Source of the DNA: Cytospora piceicola
Taxonomy: Eukaryota > Ascomycota > Sordariomycetes > Diaporthales > Cytosporaceae
Direction: 5' to 3'
DNA: 64,000 bases
Assembly: GCA_023375675.1 (NCBI GenBank)
Contig: JALQBC010000016.1
Coordinates: forward strand, 620,001 to 684,000
The position numbers were made by a program, and so were the translations under genes. Below, one piece after another: positions 10,601 through 22,551 of this stretch. The notes below the pieces were generated by a model. The model was given only the letters and a program-made list of their open reading frames with translations, did not search any database and was not told where the DNA came from. The stretch's first letter is position 1. The number at the start of each line of letters is the position of its first letter.

Positions 10601-13600
10601 TGGACATCCACACCCGATGATAATTCCAGTACATCGTGGTTGAAATAAGTTCGGAAGTCAGACTGTATCATCTTGGACACCATAGAATCTTGAAGCGGTG
10701 TTGGCGGTAGAGCTTGGTCGACGTCGCTGAGATGATGGTCACTTGCGGCCAGGTATGTCTTCAAGGATGTCGACGAGTCCTCGACGTCGGATGAGTAGCC
10801 ACTGTCATGAACCTCATCTTGCCCCGTGAGCTTGGCTTGCAGAATGGCAATAAGATTGGCGATGCTCTGGCCCTTGACAAGCTCACTGTTACTCAAAGGG
10901 ATGCCAGCCCTTCGCAGCCTGGCTGAAATTTTGATAGTGTCGATGCTGTCAAGACCGAGCTCTAGGAGTGTCGTGTTTTGACTAATCAGAGATGGTTTCA
11001 TATCGGCAAGTACGGCCATTTCTCCGCGGATAGACTCAGCCTGAGGTGACCATTCAAGAGGTGCCTCGTTCGGTGGATTCAGAGCAATATGGGAAGCCTC
11101 AACAGCAGAGCCAGTCGGAGTACCCTGGGGCTCAGTGACAACAACATCTCCAGGAGCAGCCATCACCAGCCCCTGAGGATCCTCGACCACACTTCTCGCC
11201 ATCTCCTGGAAACGATCAAGCATCCCCTGCAGGGACTCCTCATCTGCGACACCCTTCTGCGTCACAATCAAAACCCGCAGTTCTCCGTTAGGCATCAATG
11301 TAGCCTCAAAAGCAAGTGGGTAATCCGGGTTGACATTCCCGTCCACCTCCGTCCACAGCCCTTCACCCACTCCACCAGCAGTCGAAGCTCGCTGGAATGA
11401 GAACAGGGTGTCAAAAATCGGTTTGCCCCCCGAGCACCACTTCTGTACATCCCTCAATGGGACGTGTTGGAATGGAAGGATGGCCGTGTTGAACTCATGG
11501 CACTGTTGGATTGCCGATGTCCAGGTCTGACCGTGTTGGAAGCAGCGGTGGTACGGGATGGTATTGAACAGGGGCCCAACGGTCTTGTCCACATTTTCTA
11601 GCTCAAGAGAACGGCCTGAGACGATGATGCCGAATGTGACACCAGATGAGAAATACCGCTGAAGCACTGATCCCCAGAGAGCCTGGATGACTGCCTGTTG
11701 CGTGACACCCAGTGTCTTGCCAAGCTTATCAAGGGCCTCGAAGCGGATGGGGCAGGAGACACTGAGATCATGGTTGCTTGGGATCTCAGTCATCTGAGGA
11801 ACCGGAGACAGACTCACTCCCCTGAGGTGTTCCTCCCAGAAGCCCCTGGAGTTAGAGAGATTCCTGAGTGGTCCGTGGAGGAGGGCATCGACGAAACTGG
11901 GTGCTTTGACTTCGACGTCCGCCTCATTTTTGTAGATTCCTGCCACCTGGTCCATCATCAAGTCAAAGCTGTTGGCGTCATATAATCCATGGAAAATGTG
12001 CACGACCAACGTCTGCTTTCCGTTGCTATTAACAAGCAGGAATTCCAAGGGCCGGTCGATAGTCTCGTTGTTTCTCTCGATCCAAGCCCCGCGCCGACCA
12101 GCAAGCACAGCCTCCAGGTCGTCACCATCCTGCAGCTCGGCCTCATCCCATGGTACCGCCAGGACTTTCATCGCAACCTGGACGAACCCATCCGTCGTCG
12201 ACACGAATCGCGTTCGCAAGACCGAATGCTCCTCGACCAGCCTCAACCAAGCTGAGCGGAGCTTCTCCACCTCAACGCACTCCGCCAGCTCGAAGCGAAA
12301 GGTGTTGAAATATGCCCCTTCGTTATCCTCTGTTCTGGACCGGGAGATCATCCCATGCTGCAGCGGTGAGCAAGGCGCGATATACTCGATGTCATCAGGC
12401 TTGACATCCAATTCTCTGCAGCACAAGCCCCTGTGCCTGTGCTGGCAAGCCTCAACTGCTTGTCTTGCCTCTAGAACACCGGTTGACCCCATCGAGGTTT
12501 GTGATGACTGGAAGGCCTGGGCGAGGTCCGCGATAGTCGGATTTCTCAATATCACAGCAGGAGTCGCCTTAATACCCTCCTGCTTGAGGGCCCTCACGAA
12601 GCGCATCACAGAAATCGAATCCACGCCGAGCTCAAAGATATTCGTGGATGGTGAGATGCTATCCTGCGAGAAACCAGACATGTTACTGAGGGCCTTGCAG
12701 ATCTTCTTCCCAAGGCTACCCAAATCAGCACTGGACACAGGTGAGGGCGCCACAAGCTGCCCCGGACTCAACTGGTTGAACAGTGCCCTGAGCTCCTTGA
12801 CCTCGGCCTTGTTATTTGGCGACAGGGGAATGAACGGCAAGAGCAGGACATATGTGGGCACCATGTAGCCCGGGAGCTTCTCGCGACATGCCTGCTGGAC
12901 TGCGTGGTTGATGCTCGCCGCCTCGTCACCACCGATCACCTGCAGCTCGCTCGACTTCTTTTGCTGCTGTGTCGTGACCACAAACGAAACAAGCAGATCC
13001 TTCTGCTGCTTCTCGTTGCGAATCACCAGTGTCACTACATCGGTGAGTTCGCGAACACCAGTCCTGATACAATGGTTGATCTCTCCAATCTCGAGGCGTT
13101 GACCGCGGAGCTTAACCTGGTCATCAGCTCGGCCGAGGAAATCGAAACAACCATCATGAAGAACGCGAACCAGATCGCCCGTGCGATACACCCTCTCACC
13201 AAACATTTCCAGCGTAGGAAACCGTTCAGCGGTGAGTTCTTCCCTGTTGAGATATCCTGCGCCGACAAGCTTGCCAGACACACAGAGCTCGCCTACACCA
13301 CCTCGCAGGACCGGGATATCCGTGCCAGGGCGCAGCACGTACGAGCCTACGTTGGCAAACTGTCTTCCAATATTCGACGACCTCCCGTTGATGGGCACGC
13401 AAGGATATGTCGTTACTCCGATGGTTGCTTCAGTGGGCCCGTAGAAGTTGTGAATGACACGCTCCGGTCCCCACACGTCGAGGATTTCCTGCTTCAGCTG
13501 CTCTCCTCCTGTGATGAAGACTCCCCTGCGAAGGCTCGGTACATCATCAGGATGCAGCAGACGAGCCAGACTGGGCGTAAGGTCGATGTGCGTGATCTCG

Positions 13601-16600
13601 AGGCGCGAGATTGTCCCGGCAAGGTCCTCGAGGATGACATCCCGCGGGGCAGCTACTAGGGTGATGCCGACGGACCACGTCCAATACTGTTCTAGCACAG
13701 AGACGTCGAAGTGATAGGAAGCAAACTGAAGCCATTTGGAGTCCGGATCCCAATGTCCTTCAAAAAGCTTTTGGAAAGCAAGCATCGCCTGTACAGCATT
13801 CTCATGTGTAATCTCACAGCCTTTTGGTGTTCCTGTCGTGCCGGAAGTATACAGGCAATAGCTCCTGTCTCTCGGACTCAACGATCGCGTGAGGATTGGC
13901 TGCAACGAGCTGGCTGCTGCAAGGGATGGCTCGTCTACCACAATGACAGGCACGGTGGCGTTGAAAGCCATATTTCTGCTCGACTGCCTGTCAGTCAGCA
14001 GCACAGAAGCCCCTGAGTCCTGTAGTATAAAGTCCTTCCGTGAGGACGGTGCGCCCGGATCCAGTGCAAGTAGGGCACACCCGGCCTTTAGGATACCTAG
14101 CATCGCGAAGTGCGCTTCGGGACACTTGTCAAAGCATACAGCAACGATATCACCTGTCGTAACATGGGAAGACAGCATGTTGGCGACCTTGTTTCCACTC
14201 TTGTCCAGCTCTCTGTAAGTCCACTTGCGAGACACTGGCCTCTCATTCTCGAATCCAGATACGAACTCAAGAGCCGTCTTGTCAGGCTTATTTTGCGCGC
14301 TGACCTCGACGAACTGATGCAGGAAAACCACGTCTGACTCCAGCTCTGGCTCCTCTGCTGGGAGGACAGAAAACAAGTCCGAGTCCCTCTTCACCAGGTC
14401 ATCATCACTGCCATCCGGGTGTTGTGCTAGCTGGCAGAACACGGCATCAAATTGACTTAGCAGCATTTCTGCTTGCTTGGCCGGCAGAACGTCGTTCATG
14501 AATGTGATACGCAGCTCGACAGAACCATTTGATGGCTCAACCTCAAGCGAGACTGGATAGTCCGCCGTGGCTTTGTCTTCAACCATAGACCATGGCGCCT
14601 GTTGCTCGCCCTCTCCTTGGAACCTCTGGTATACCAGTAACGTGTCGAACAGTTTGGTGTTTGGATGGCCAAGCCACCTTTGAATATCAGTAAGCTGTGT
14701 CCGTTGCTGGCGCCGTAGCCCAGTGTTGTACTCCATCATCGTGTTCAGAAGTTCACGGTTGGATGAGGAGTTTTGGGCTATGATGGGAAGCGTGGTGATA
14801 CAAGGGAATACCGCGTCGCGAGTGACCTCGGAGTCTCGCCCGGAGAAGATGGTTCCGAAGACAATCGAAGGTTCGCCGAGGTAAGAGGACAAAATTCTGA
14901 GCCACGCAGCTTGAGCTACCGTCTGGACTGTGAGGCCCGCATTCTTGATGGCATCTTCAATCTTGGCGAATGGGAGAGAGCACGTTCTTGATCTGACATC
15001 GATGCTTCGCTTCTCTTCCCTTAGGGGCGTCATGACAGGGAACATGTTGATGACTGTCTTCGGAGCTTGCTTCTCCCAGAACTCTTTAGAAAGCTCCTTG
15101 CTTCTTCTCGTCTGTGTGAGGATGTCTTGCACGATACTGCTGACTTCTGTCCCGACAAAGATTGGCTCCTTTTGAAGCGCTCGTGCCAGGTTGCCCATAA
15201 TCGATTGCAGAGACTGAGCATCGTAGATAGCATGATGAATGGCAAGATACATGTTGATGCCCTCACAATCTGGCACAAGAGCGACCGCCCATGGCGGCTC
15301 ATGCAAGTTATTCATTGTCCTCTGTGATGCTTCGAGCTGCCATACTGCCGGATCAAATTTGTCGGCATCGTCTTCAACCGTCACTGGCACCACGTCGTCG
15401 GCGAACGAGTACTGAAGCATAGCGAACGATGCGTCCGGGTGATCCAGCGGGGTGAAGCCAGTACGAAGCATCGCATGTGCTTCAACTAATCTCTTCCAGG
15501 CCTTCATTACTTCCTGCACGGGGATCCCCCTGTTGACACGGAAGCTGATGAAATTGAAGTAGTCCTTGCCTTTGGAATTGATGAACGCCGTCAAGATGCC
15601 CATCTGGAGAGCTGTGCAAGGCAAGATGGCTTCAAGGGGTTTCCAATTCGGCACGTCATGTGCGAGCAAAGCTGTTGCAGCGCGGCCAAACCCGGTAACG
15701 TCGTATTGGTCCCAGCCCTCTGTTGATGGCTGATATGTGGATAATTTCTCAGCAAGCTTGGAGCACGTTGGACTTTCCAGAACATCGGTGGCCGTCACGC
15801 CGGGAAACCCCTCCCTCATCAGTATTGCGGCAACCTGGACGGCGTTGATGCTGTCCAAACCAAGTTGGAAGATGGTCATGTGTCGACCGATTTTATCCTC
15901 TCTGACCCCAGAAATCCGGGAGAGGACCGAACGGACGCTCTGCTCAGACTCGCACCAAGGCTCGTCCGCGTCAGTCTCATGTTGTGTCTCCCTCGATGCG
16001 TCCTCAGGATACACAAGATGCAGTCCATCTAGTCTGTCCTTAAGTGCTGCAGGAAGAGACTCTTGAGAAATAATGTGGGAAGACGGGAAATCCAAAAACG
16101 TCGAAAGGATGTGCGACAGGGTATCAATTATAAAACATGCGTATGCATCCGAAACAGAAGAGCTAGTACAAATCAGTCAGTCGATGGGTTCCAATGGGAG
16201 CGAACAATAGCCTCACCGATCAAAATGAATCTTAACCTCCAACCTGTTCTTCCTAGGTTCTGAGAAAGGCACCACCTCACAAACGAGAGGGAAGTCCATC
16301 TCGCCGTCATCCCTATCCAGTGTCCAGAGCCTTTCGTACATGTTCCTCGGGGGCTGTTGCAACAGCAACAATGTATCGAACAGCCTCGTGCCATTTGTAG
16401 AGCACAGACTCTGAATGCGCCTTAACGGCGTGAATTGGTACTGCAACAGTTGGGGGTTGAGATGCTGAAAGTTCTTCAGGAGGTCATTGTTGCGTTTGTG
16501 GCTCTGGAAGTCGACGCGGGCTGGGATGGTGTTGAAGCACGGCGCGATGAGTTCGTCAACCCTGTCGACCGTGCCAGTGCGGCCGTTGAAGACATTTCCG

Positions 16601-19600
16601 AAGCAGATGTCATCCGAGTTCAAGATGATACGGAGGAGGCTGGCCCAAGCTGCCTGGAGAAGGGGCAGAAGGGATGAATTTAGGCTCTTGAGGCTCTGAT
16701 CGATGTTGGATAGTGGTAAACCCAAGGATTTCGTCAAAACGTCACGACCGCCCTGGGCGTCAGAGGTCTGAGGCAACGACTTTGGACTTAGATTCTCCAA
16801 ATGCATTCTCCAGAAATCGTCAGTGTGCTCCGGTAAATACAGCATCTCCCGCAGGAACGGCTCGTATGATGGCGCTGGAGGGATCTGGACACCCTGAGAA
16901 ATCTGCTCAATTTCTTCGAGGAGCCGTGATATGGCCACTCCATCGTACAAGGCGTGGTGACAGACAAAGGACAAGTAAGTGTCTGTAACGTTCTTGATTA
17001 CAGCCAAAGAGATGGGCGGCTCTCCAGAGTCAAGCACAGTGGAAATAGCCTCGGCATGTTTGCTGATGACAGCATCAAATGAGCTGCCTGCTGCATCGAA
17101 AAAGAGCCACTCGGGCCCCCAAGACCTCAGAACGCACTGAGCCATGGAATATTCGCGATCGTTGGTGCTAAAGAAGCATGTGCGAAGAATACCATGCCTC
17201 TGGAACATGGTGGACCAGTATTGCATCATGGCGGAGGCATCGGCTTTAAGCGTGAACACCATCTTGTTAAGATATGAAGCGTCGCCGGTGGAAGAGGCTA
17301 GCATTGCCTCTTGAAGGGGAGTGCAGGGAAGTATCTTCTCGACCTCGAGAGACTTGCTGCGGATTTTCTGCTGGATCTGCTCGACGACCTCTGGTGTGAA
17401 GACGTCGAGCGGGTTTTCTCTCATGGAACTCTCAGTCCGGTGGTCAGTGAGCAGCGCAGCCAACTTTGCAACGCAAGGGTTCTGCAAGATAGCCGAGATG
17501 GCCACCCTGAGGGCAAGCACACCCTGCAGGCCCTTTGAGACTGCGATTGCAGAGATGGAATCAAGTCCCAAGCTGGTGAGCGGCGTCCACCTTCCGATGT
17601 CCCGCGAAGACACATTCAAAACATCAGCTACCACAGCAGCGACCTTGCGCTCCGCATCAGACCAGTCACTATCAGCGTCTGTGACCTGTGTAGCGGCACT
17701 GAAGGCCTCCAAGTCTCCCGGAGCAAGCCTGTCGAACACATCCCTGAGGGTATTCTTGTCGATTTTACCGGACGAGGTCATTGGAATGGTCGAGATGGGG
17801 ATCAGGTACGAAGGAACCATGTAACCCGGAAGACGAGACCGGGTCGCCCCGTAAATGGACTCATTCACCTTTGCGGCCCGGGCCTCAGCAGACAGAACTT
17901 GAAACTCGCCGCCGTCAACATCGGACGATACATAGAAGGAAGCGAGCTGCTGGCCCTTACTGACCAGTAATGTCACACAGTTCGCCACCTCACGTGCTGC
18001 CGCAACGACGGCATTGATCTCACCCAGCTCGATCCGCTGGCCACGCAACTTGATTTGATCGTCGACCCGGCCCACGATCAGCAGAGATCCATCAGCGAGC
18101 ATTCGGCCGATGTCTCCAGACCTGTACAACCGGCCGTGCCTTGGATGGTCAATGAACTTCGCCTTCGTGACGTCCGGCAAGTTTAGATACCCAGCCACCA
18201 CCTGATCACCGCCAAAGCAAAGCTCGCCTACGCCACCAATGGGTAGGACATCCATGCTAGCAGGGGCCAAGATGAATGCGGAGGTGTTCTCGAAGACGTA
18301 GCCTAGGTGGCGGATGTGATCTCCGGAAGTCATTTTCTTAACAGAGCAGATGTTGGTCGTCTCTGAGGGGCCGTATCCTTGGTACAGCTTCCCCATCCAC
18401 TTTCTAGCGACTTCACTAGTCATGGGCTCGCCTGAGGTGACGAGAAACTCCACCTTGGGGACGTCCTGAGGGCTGACGAGTGATGCAACGGTCGGCGTCA
18501 TGCTAAGGTGCGTGACTTCCATGGCCGTGATTGACCTTTCAAGATCGGCGAAAAGGACATCGTTGGTTGCGGAACAGAGGCACATTCCACGAGTGAGAGC
18601 AAATAGGATCTCGAAAACAGAGACATCAAAGGCTTGAGAACAAGCCTGCAGCATGCGAGAGTCTTCCTTCACGGGATAGATCCTGGAGAGTACATCGAGG
18701 TTGCTGGCGATGTTGAGCTGGGTGACGCACACACCTTTGGGCACTCCCGTGCTCCCCGAGGTATAAATGATGTTGGCTACCCGGGAGGCATCAACGGGGG
18801 TCCCGAGATTCGCGTCGCTATGATCATCAAGCTTAGCGTCACAAAGATTGATAATATGACAACCGTCGATAACGGGCAGCCCATCTTGAGAACTCGAATC
18901 CGTTACACAAAGACTGACATTCGCCTGCTCGAGTATCGTTCGAATCCTAGCTCCGGGCGTGCTGGGAAGCAGAGGCAGGTAGGCACAGCCCGCCTTCAAG
19001 ATGCCTAGGATGCCGGCATACAGCATGATTGACTTGTCCATGACAATTGCCACGGGGTTTCCTTCCGATACTCCCAAGGTCTGGAGAAGCCGAGCGATTT
19101 TGTTGGCATGGGTGTTCAAGTCGCCATACGAGATGGTCTTTAAGTCAGAAATGCTATCATCGATGGATTCGGCGAAGCATATGGCGACTTTTCCTGGCGA
19201 CTTTGCCACTGTCCTCTCAAACAAGGTGGCCAGGTCAGGAATGTCTTCCAAAGTCTTCGGCACAAGATTGTTCTGAGAGAGCACGTTGTCCGTGAAGCAC
19301 TGAGCAATGGAGACAAGATCAGAATCGGAGTTGTTGACGACATGCCCAAGGATGCATTCAAATTGTCTGAGGAACATCTGCATGTGCGCATGGTGGAAGG
19401 TATCAGCGTGGTAAGTGATCCGGAATTGGAAATTGTTCTCCATGGGCTCGATCTCTGCCAGCAGTTTGGTCTCGAGGTAGTCCTCGTGAGCGACCTTCTT
19501 GATGAGCTCAGGCTGCTGGCGTACTGCTCGGCTATGGATCGATTCCTGATAGACGAAAAGTGCATCGTAAAGGGGCTGGCCCGGCATTATGCCTGCTGCC

Positions 19601-22551
19601 TTCTTGATCTCGGAAAGCGGTAGCGTGCAGTGGGCGAGGCTTTCGCGATTGGAGGCATGTATGCTTTCTAGCAGCTCCCTGATTGTCCGAACCTGCCCTA
19701 TCCTCGACCTGAGGGGGATGGTGGTGAGGCAAGGACCCATCACATCTTCGACGCCTGAGACTGGAATGGTCCGGCCGGAAGTGACATTGCCGATGACGAC
19801 ATCCTGGGTTCCGAGGATAGAGCCCCAAAGAGATAGCAGGCATGCCTGGAACAGAACTTGCAGGCTGATGTCGAGCTGCGATGAGACAGCTCTGATGGCA
19901 GAGGCTTGTACGTCGAGTGTCCGTTCCACTGAGACAACTTGACCGCTTTTCTTCTGCTTGGACAGCATTTGGGGTATGGGAAGTGGCTGATATCCCAGTA
20001 AATATTCTGCCCAGTAGTGTCGTGCAACGTCAGAATCATATGAGAACTCGATCGAGTGGTAGTAGTCCGAGATGAGGCGGAAGGAGGGGCGTCCCACGAT
20101 CTCTCCCCCTCGAGCAAGAACATTGAGATCGGATAGGAGTATGTCAAATGACCACCCATCGTAAAGTGCGTGATGGATATGCAGCAAGACACTTGTCCTG
20201 TGCGACTTGTTGGGCATGATTTGGACCGAAAAGGGCCTGAGGAAATCCTCCTCGTCCAGTCGATATCTCCTTTCCAGAAGCTTGACGGCGCGAATCTGGC
20301 CCACGTCGAGCTCTTTCCAGATAATCTGTTTGATTTGGCCACTGAACCCGGCGAAACCTGTTCTGAGGACCTCATTATGCCTGGCTAGGTTTTGGAACCA
20401 TGCGGAGATGGTGTCGACGGGATATTCGCCAGGCACTTGTAGCTCAATCCAGTTGCAATACGCATCATGATTACTCATCGTCTCCGCCAGCATGGAGACT
20501 TGCATGGGAGCACATGGCACTATAGCCTCGATGGCACTGATCTGTCGCCCCAAACTTGGATGAGACTTCGAAATCATATCCACATCTACCATAGTGCTGT
20601 TTAGTATCGCAGACGGCTCCTCGAATCCCACCGCACTGTCAGCTCGTCCTTTTTCTCGTCGTATTCGGGACCGCAACTGTGAGAGGGTCTTGCAGCTCAA
20701 TATGTCCATGGCACTGGTAGAGAAACCCGCCCGACGAAACTGCGACGCGAGCTTGATGGCGGCAAGAGAATCCACGCCAGCGGCAGACAGGACTGAGTTT
20801 GACTGCAGGCGAATAGCTAGCGCCTCCTGGGCAAGTTGCGCCAGCTCTTGCTCAACCTCATCCGCGTACTGCACTGGTGATACAGAATCATCACTTCTTG
20901 ATGTCTCGTAGTCGACCTTCAGCTGCTTCCGATCGACTTTCCCTGAAGGAAGGCGTGGAAATGCTTTCATATATACGACGTCTCCGGGCACCATGTAGGT
21001 GGGGAGCCAATTGCGACATGTTTGCAAGACCTCTTCCGCCATGTGATCTTTCGGGTCATCGCGCTCACAAAAGACAACTATGATGCCCTGGACAACAGAT
21101 GCCACTGCTCCATGGCATCCTGATGTGTGGAGTACCGCCTGCTCGATCTCACCAAGCTCGATCCTCTGTCCACGGAGCTTTACTTGGCCATCCGAGATGC
21201 GACCAAAGCATTCGATGGTGCCGTTTTCCCGCATACGGGCTTTGTCGCCTGTCCTGTAGAGACGGCCGTATGGGGTGTCGATGAAGACCTTTGAAGTCTG
21301 CTCAGGTCTGTTGATGTAGCCGACTGCGGTTTGGTGGCCTCCAACGGCTAGTTCACCAGTCTCTCCGTAAGGCAAGACCTCGAAGTGGCCGCTGTCACTA
21401 TCATCACCCAGTGGTGCTAGGACAAAAGCGGACACGGTGTCGAGAGGAAGGCCGACATTGTTGGGCGTAGAAGATGCTTCACAAGATGGCTGAAGTGTGC
21501 AATGAATGGTAGCCTCGGTGGGGCCGTACATAGCCCAGAGAATGCCGGACCTGTGCTCAGAGCGCCCGAATTCCCTGATAACGGGCCCCGTCAACATCTC
21601 CCCGATCGTCAGGAGCAGGCGTAGCCCAGGGACGTTATCTCGACTCCTTAGGAGACTGCCGGCTACTGTAGGTGTAAGTTCACAAGCGTCGACACGCAAG
21701 TTCCTCAAGACAGCGGGTAGATCGTTGAGCATGTCTGCTCGACTGCAACACACGAGAGTGGCACCCCGAAACAGGGGGAAGAATATCTCAAAAACCGAGA
21801 CGTCGAAGGTCGGGGCGGCGAACTGAAGGAACCTGGAGAAGTGTGGAATGTGGCGGTCATGGGCAAGTAGAGCCTGTGTTGCAGCATCGTGAGAAATACC
21901 CACCCCCTTTGGCGTACCTGTCGACCCGGAAGTGTACATGATATATGCGAGACTGTCTGGCGTGGCCTCGCGTCCAAAATGACAAACACGGTCCAGGTCA
22001 TGTTGAGGCTCGTCGTCATGGTCGACCACTATTACTCTCACATTTGACTCGAGGGAGTCGATCTTGGCCCGGAGAGCTGTGGTGGTTATGACGACGGTGG
22101 CCGACACATCACGCAGGATGAACTTGACGCGCTCAGGAGGCGCGTCAAGGTTCAGGGGACAAAATGCTCCTCCAGCCTTCAAAATGGCGAGTTGTGAGAC
22201 GTACAAGTCGGGGGTCTGGGGGAGTAGCAGGGGTACCACAAGCGATTGTGGACAGTGGTTTTCATACTCTCTGCCACTTTCACTCTCATTCTCACTTGTA
22301 GGCAGAGCATCCAATATCCTCCTTGCCAACTGCTCGGCTCGACTATGAAGCTCAGGGTATGACAGACTTATGCGGGACCTATCCGATGCCTGATAGTCGA
22401 TGGCGAGGATGTCATGGGGAGGAGCGTCCCTGACAAGCTGATGGAGGAGGGAAGGACCAGTGATGCGCTCGGGGCAGGGGTTGAGGATAGACAATGATGG
22501 TGTTTGAGGCGGCAGCATCTCTTTGGATTCATAATGAAGGTGTGCAACCAT
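7674..22551 (-). CDS. sidC: Ferrichrome-type siderophore nonribosomal peptide synthetase
   Basis: Exons on the minus strand are 22551-16217, 16162-7897 and 7808-7674; introns are 54 and 88 bp. The product has 4911 residues. Domain order, with key residues: A1 35-550, T1 (Ser595), C1 672-1090 (HHALYDG at 793), A2 1105-1610, T2 (Ser1665), C2 1735-2112 (HHALYDG at 1865), T3 (Ser2216), C3 2286-2700 (HHAIYDA), A3 2719-3244, T4 (Ser3294), C4 3370-3775 (FHGLYDA), T5 (Ser3851), C5 3927-4334 (AHALYDG), T6 (Ser4412), C6 4492-4911 (HHALYDG). Three A domains, six carriers, no starter C domain, trailing T-C units and a terminal C domain in place of a thioesterase are typical of ferrichrome/ferricrocin synthetases. 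These cytosolic enzymes join N5-acyl-N5-hydroxyornithine with Gly or Ser and cyclise the peptide. The sidA gene next door supports this. The exact product is unknown. The start (ACAATGG) is the first Met of the open frame. The symbol marks the family; NPS2 is the name used in many plant-pathogen genomes. Confidence 0.93.

Noticed and set aside
16163..16216. Synthetase as two separate genes (22551-16213 and 16095-7798)
   Set aside because: A 54-bp GTGAGG...CTAG intron with a CTGAC branch site joins both frames in phase and completes the C2 domain, so it is one gene.
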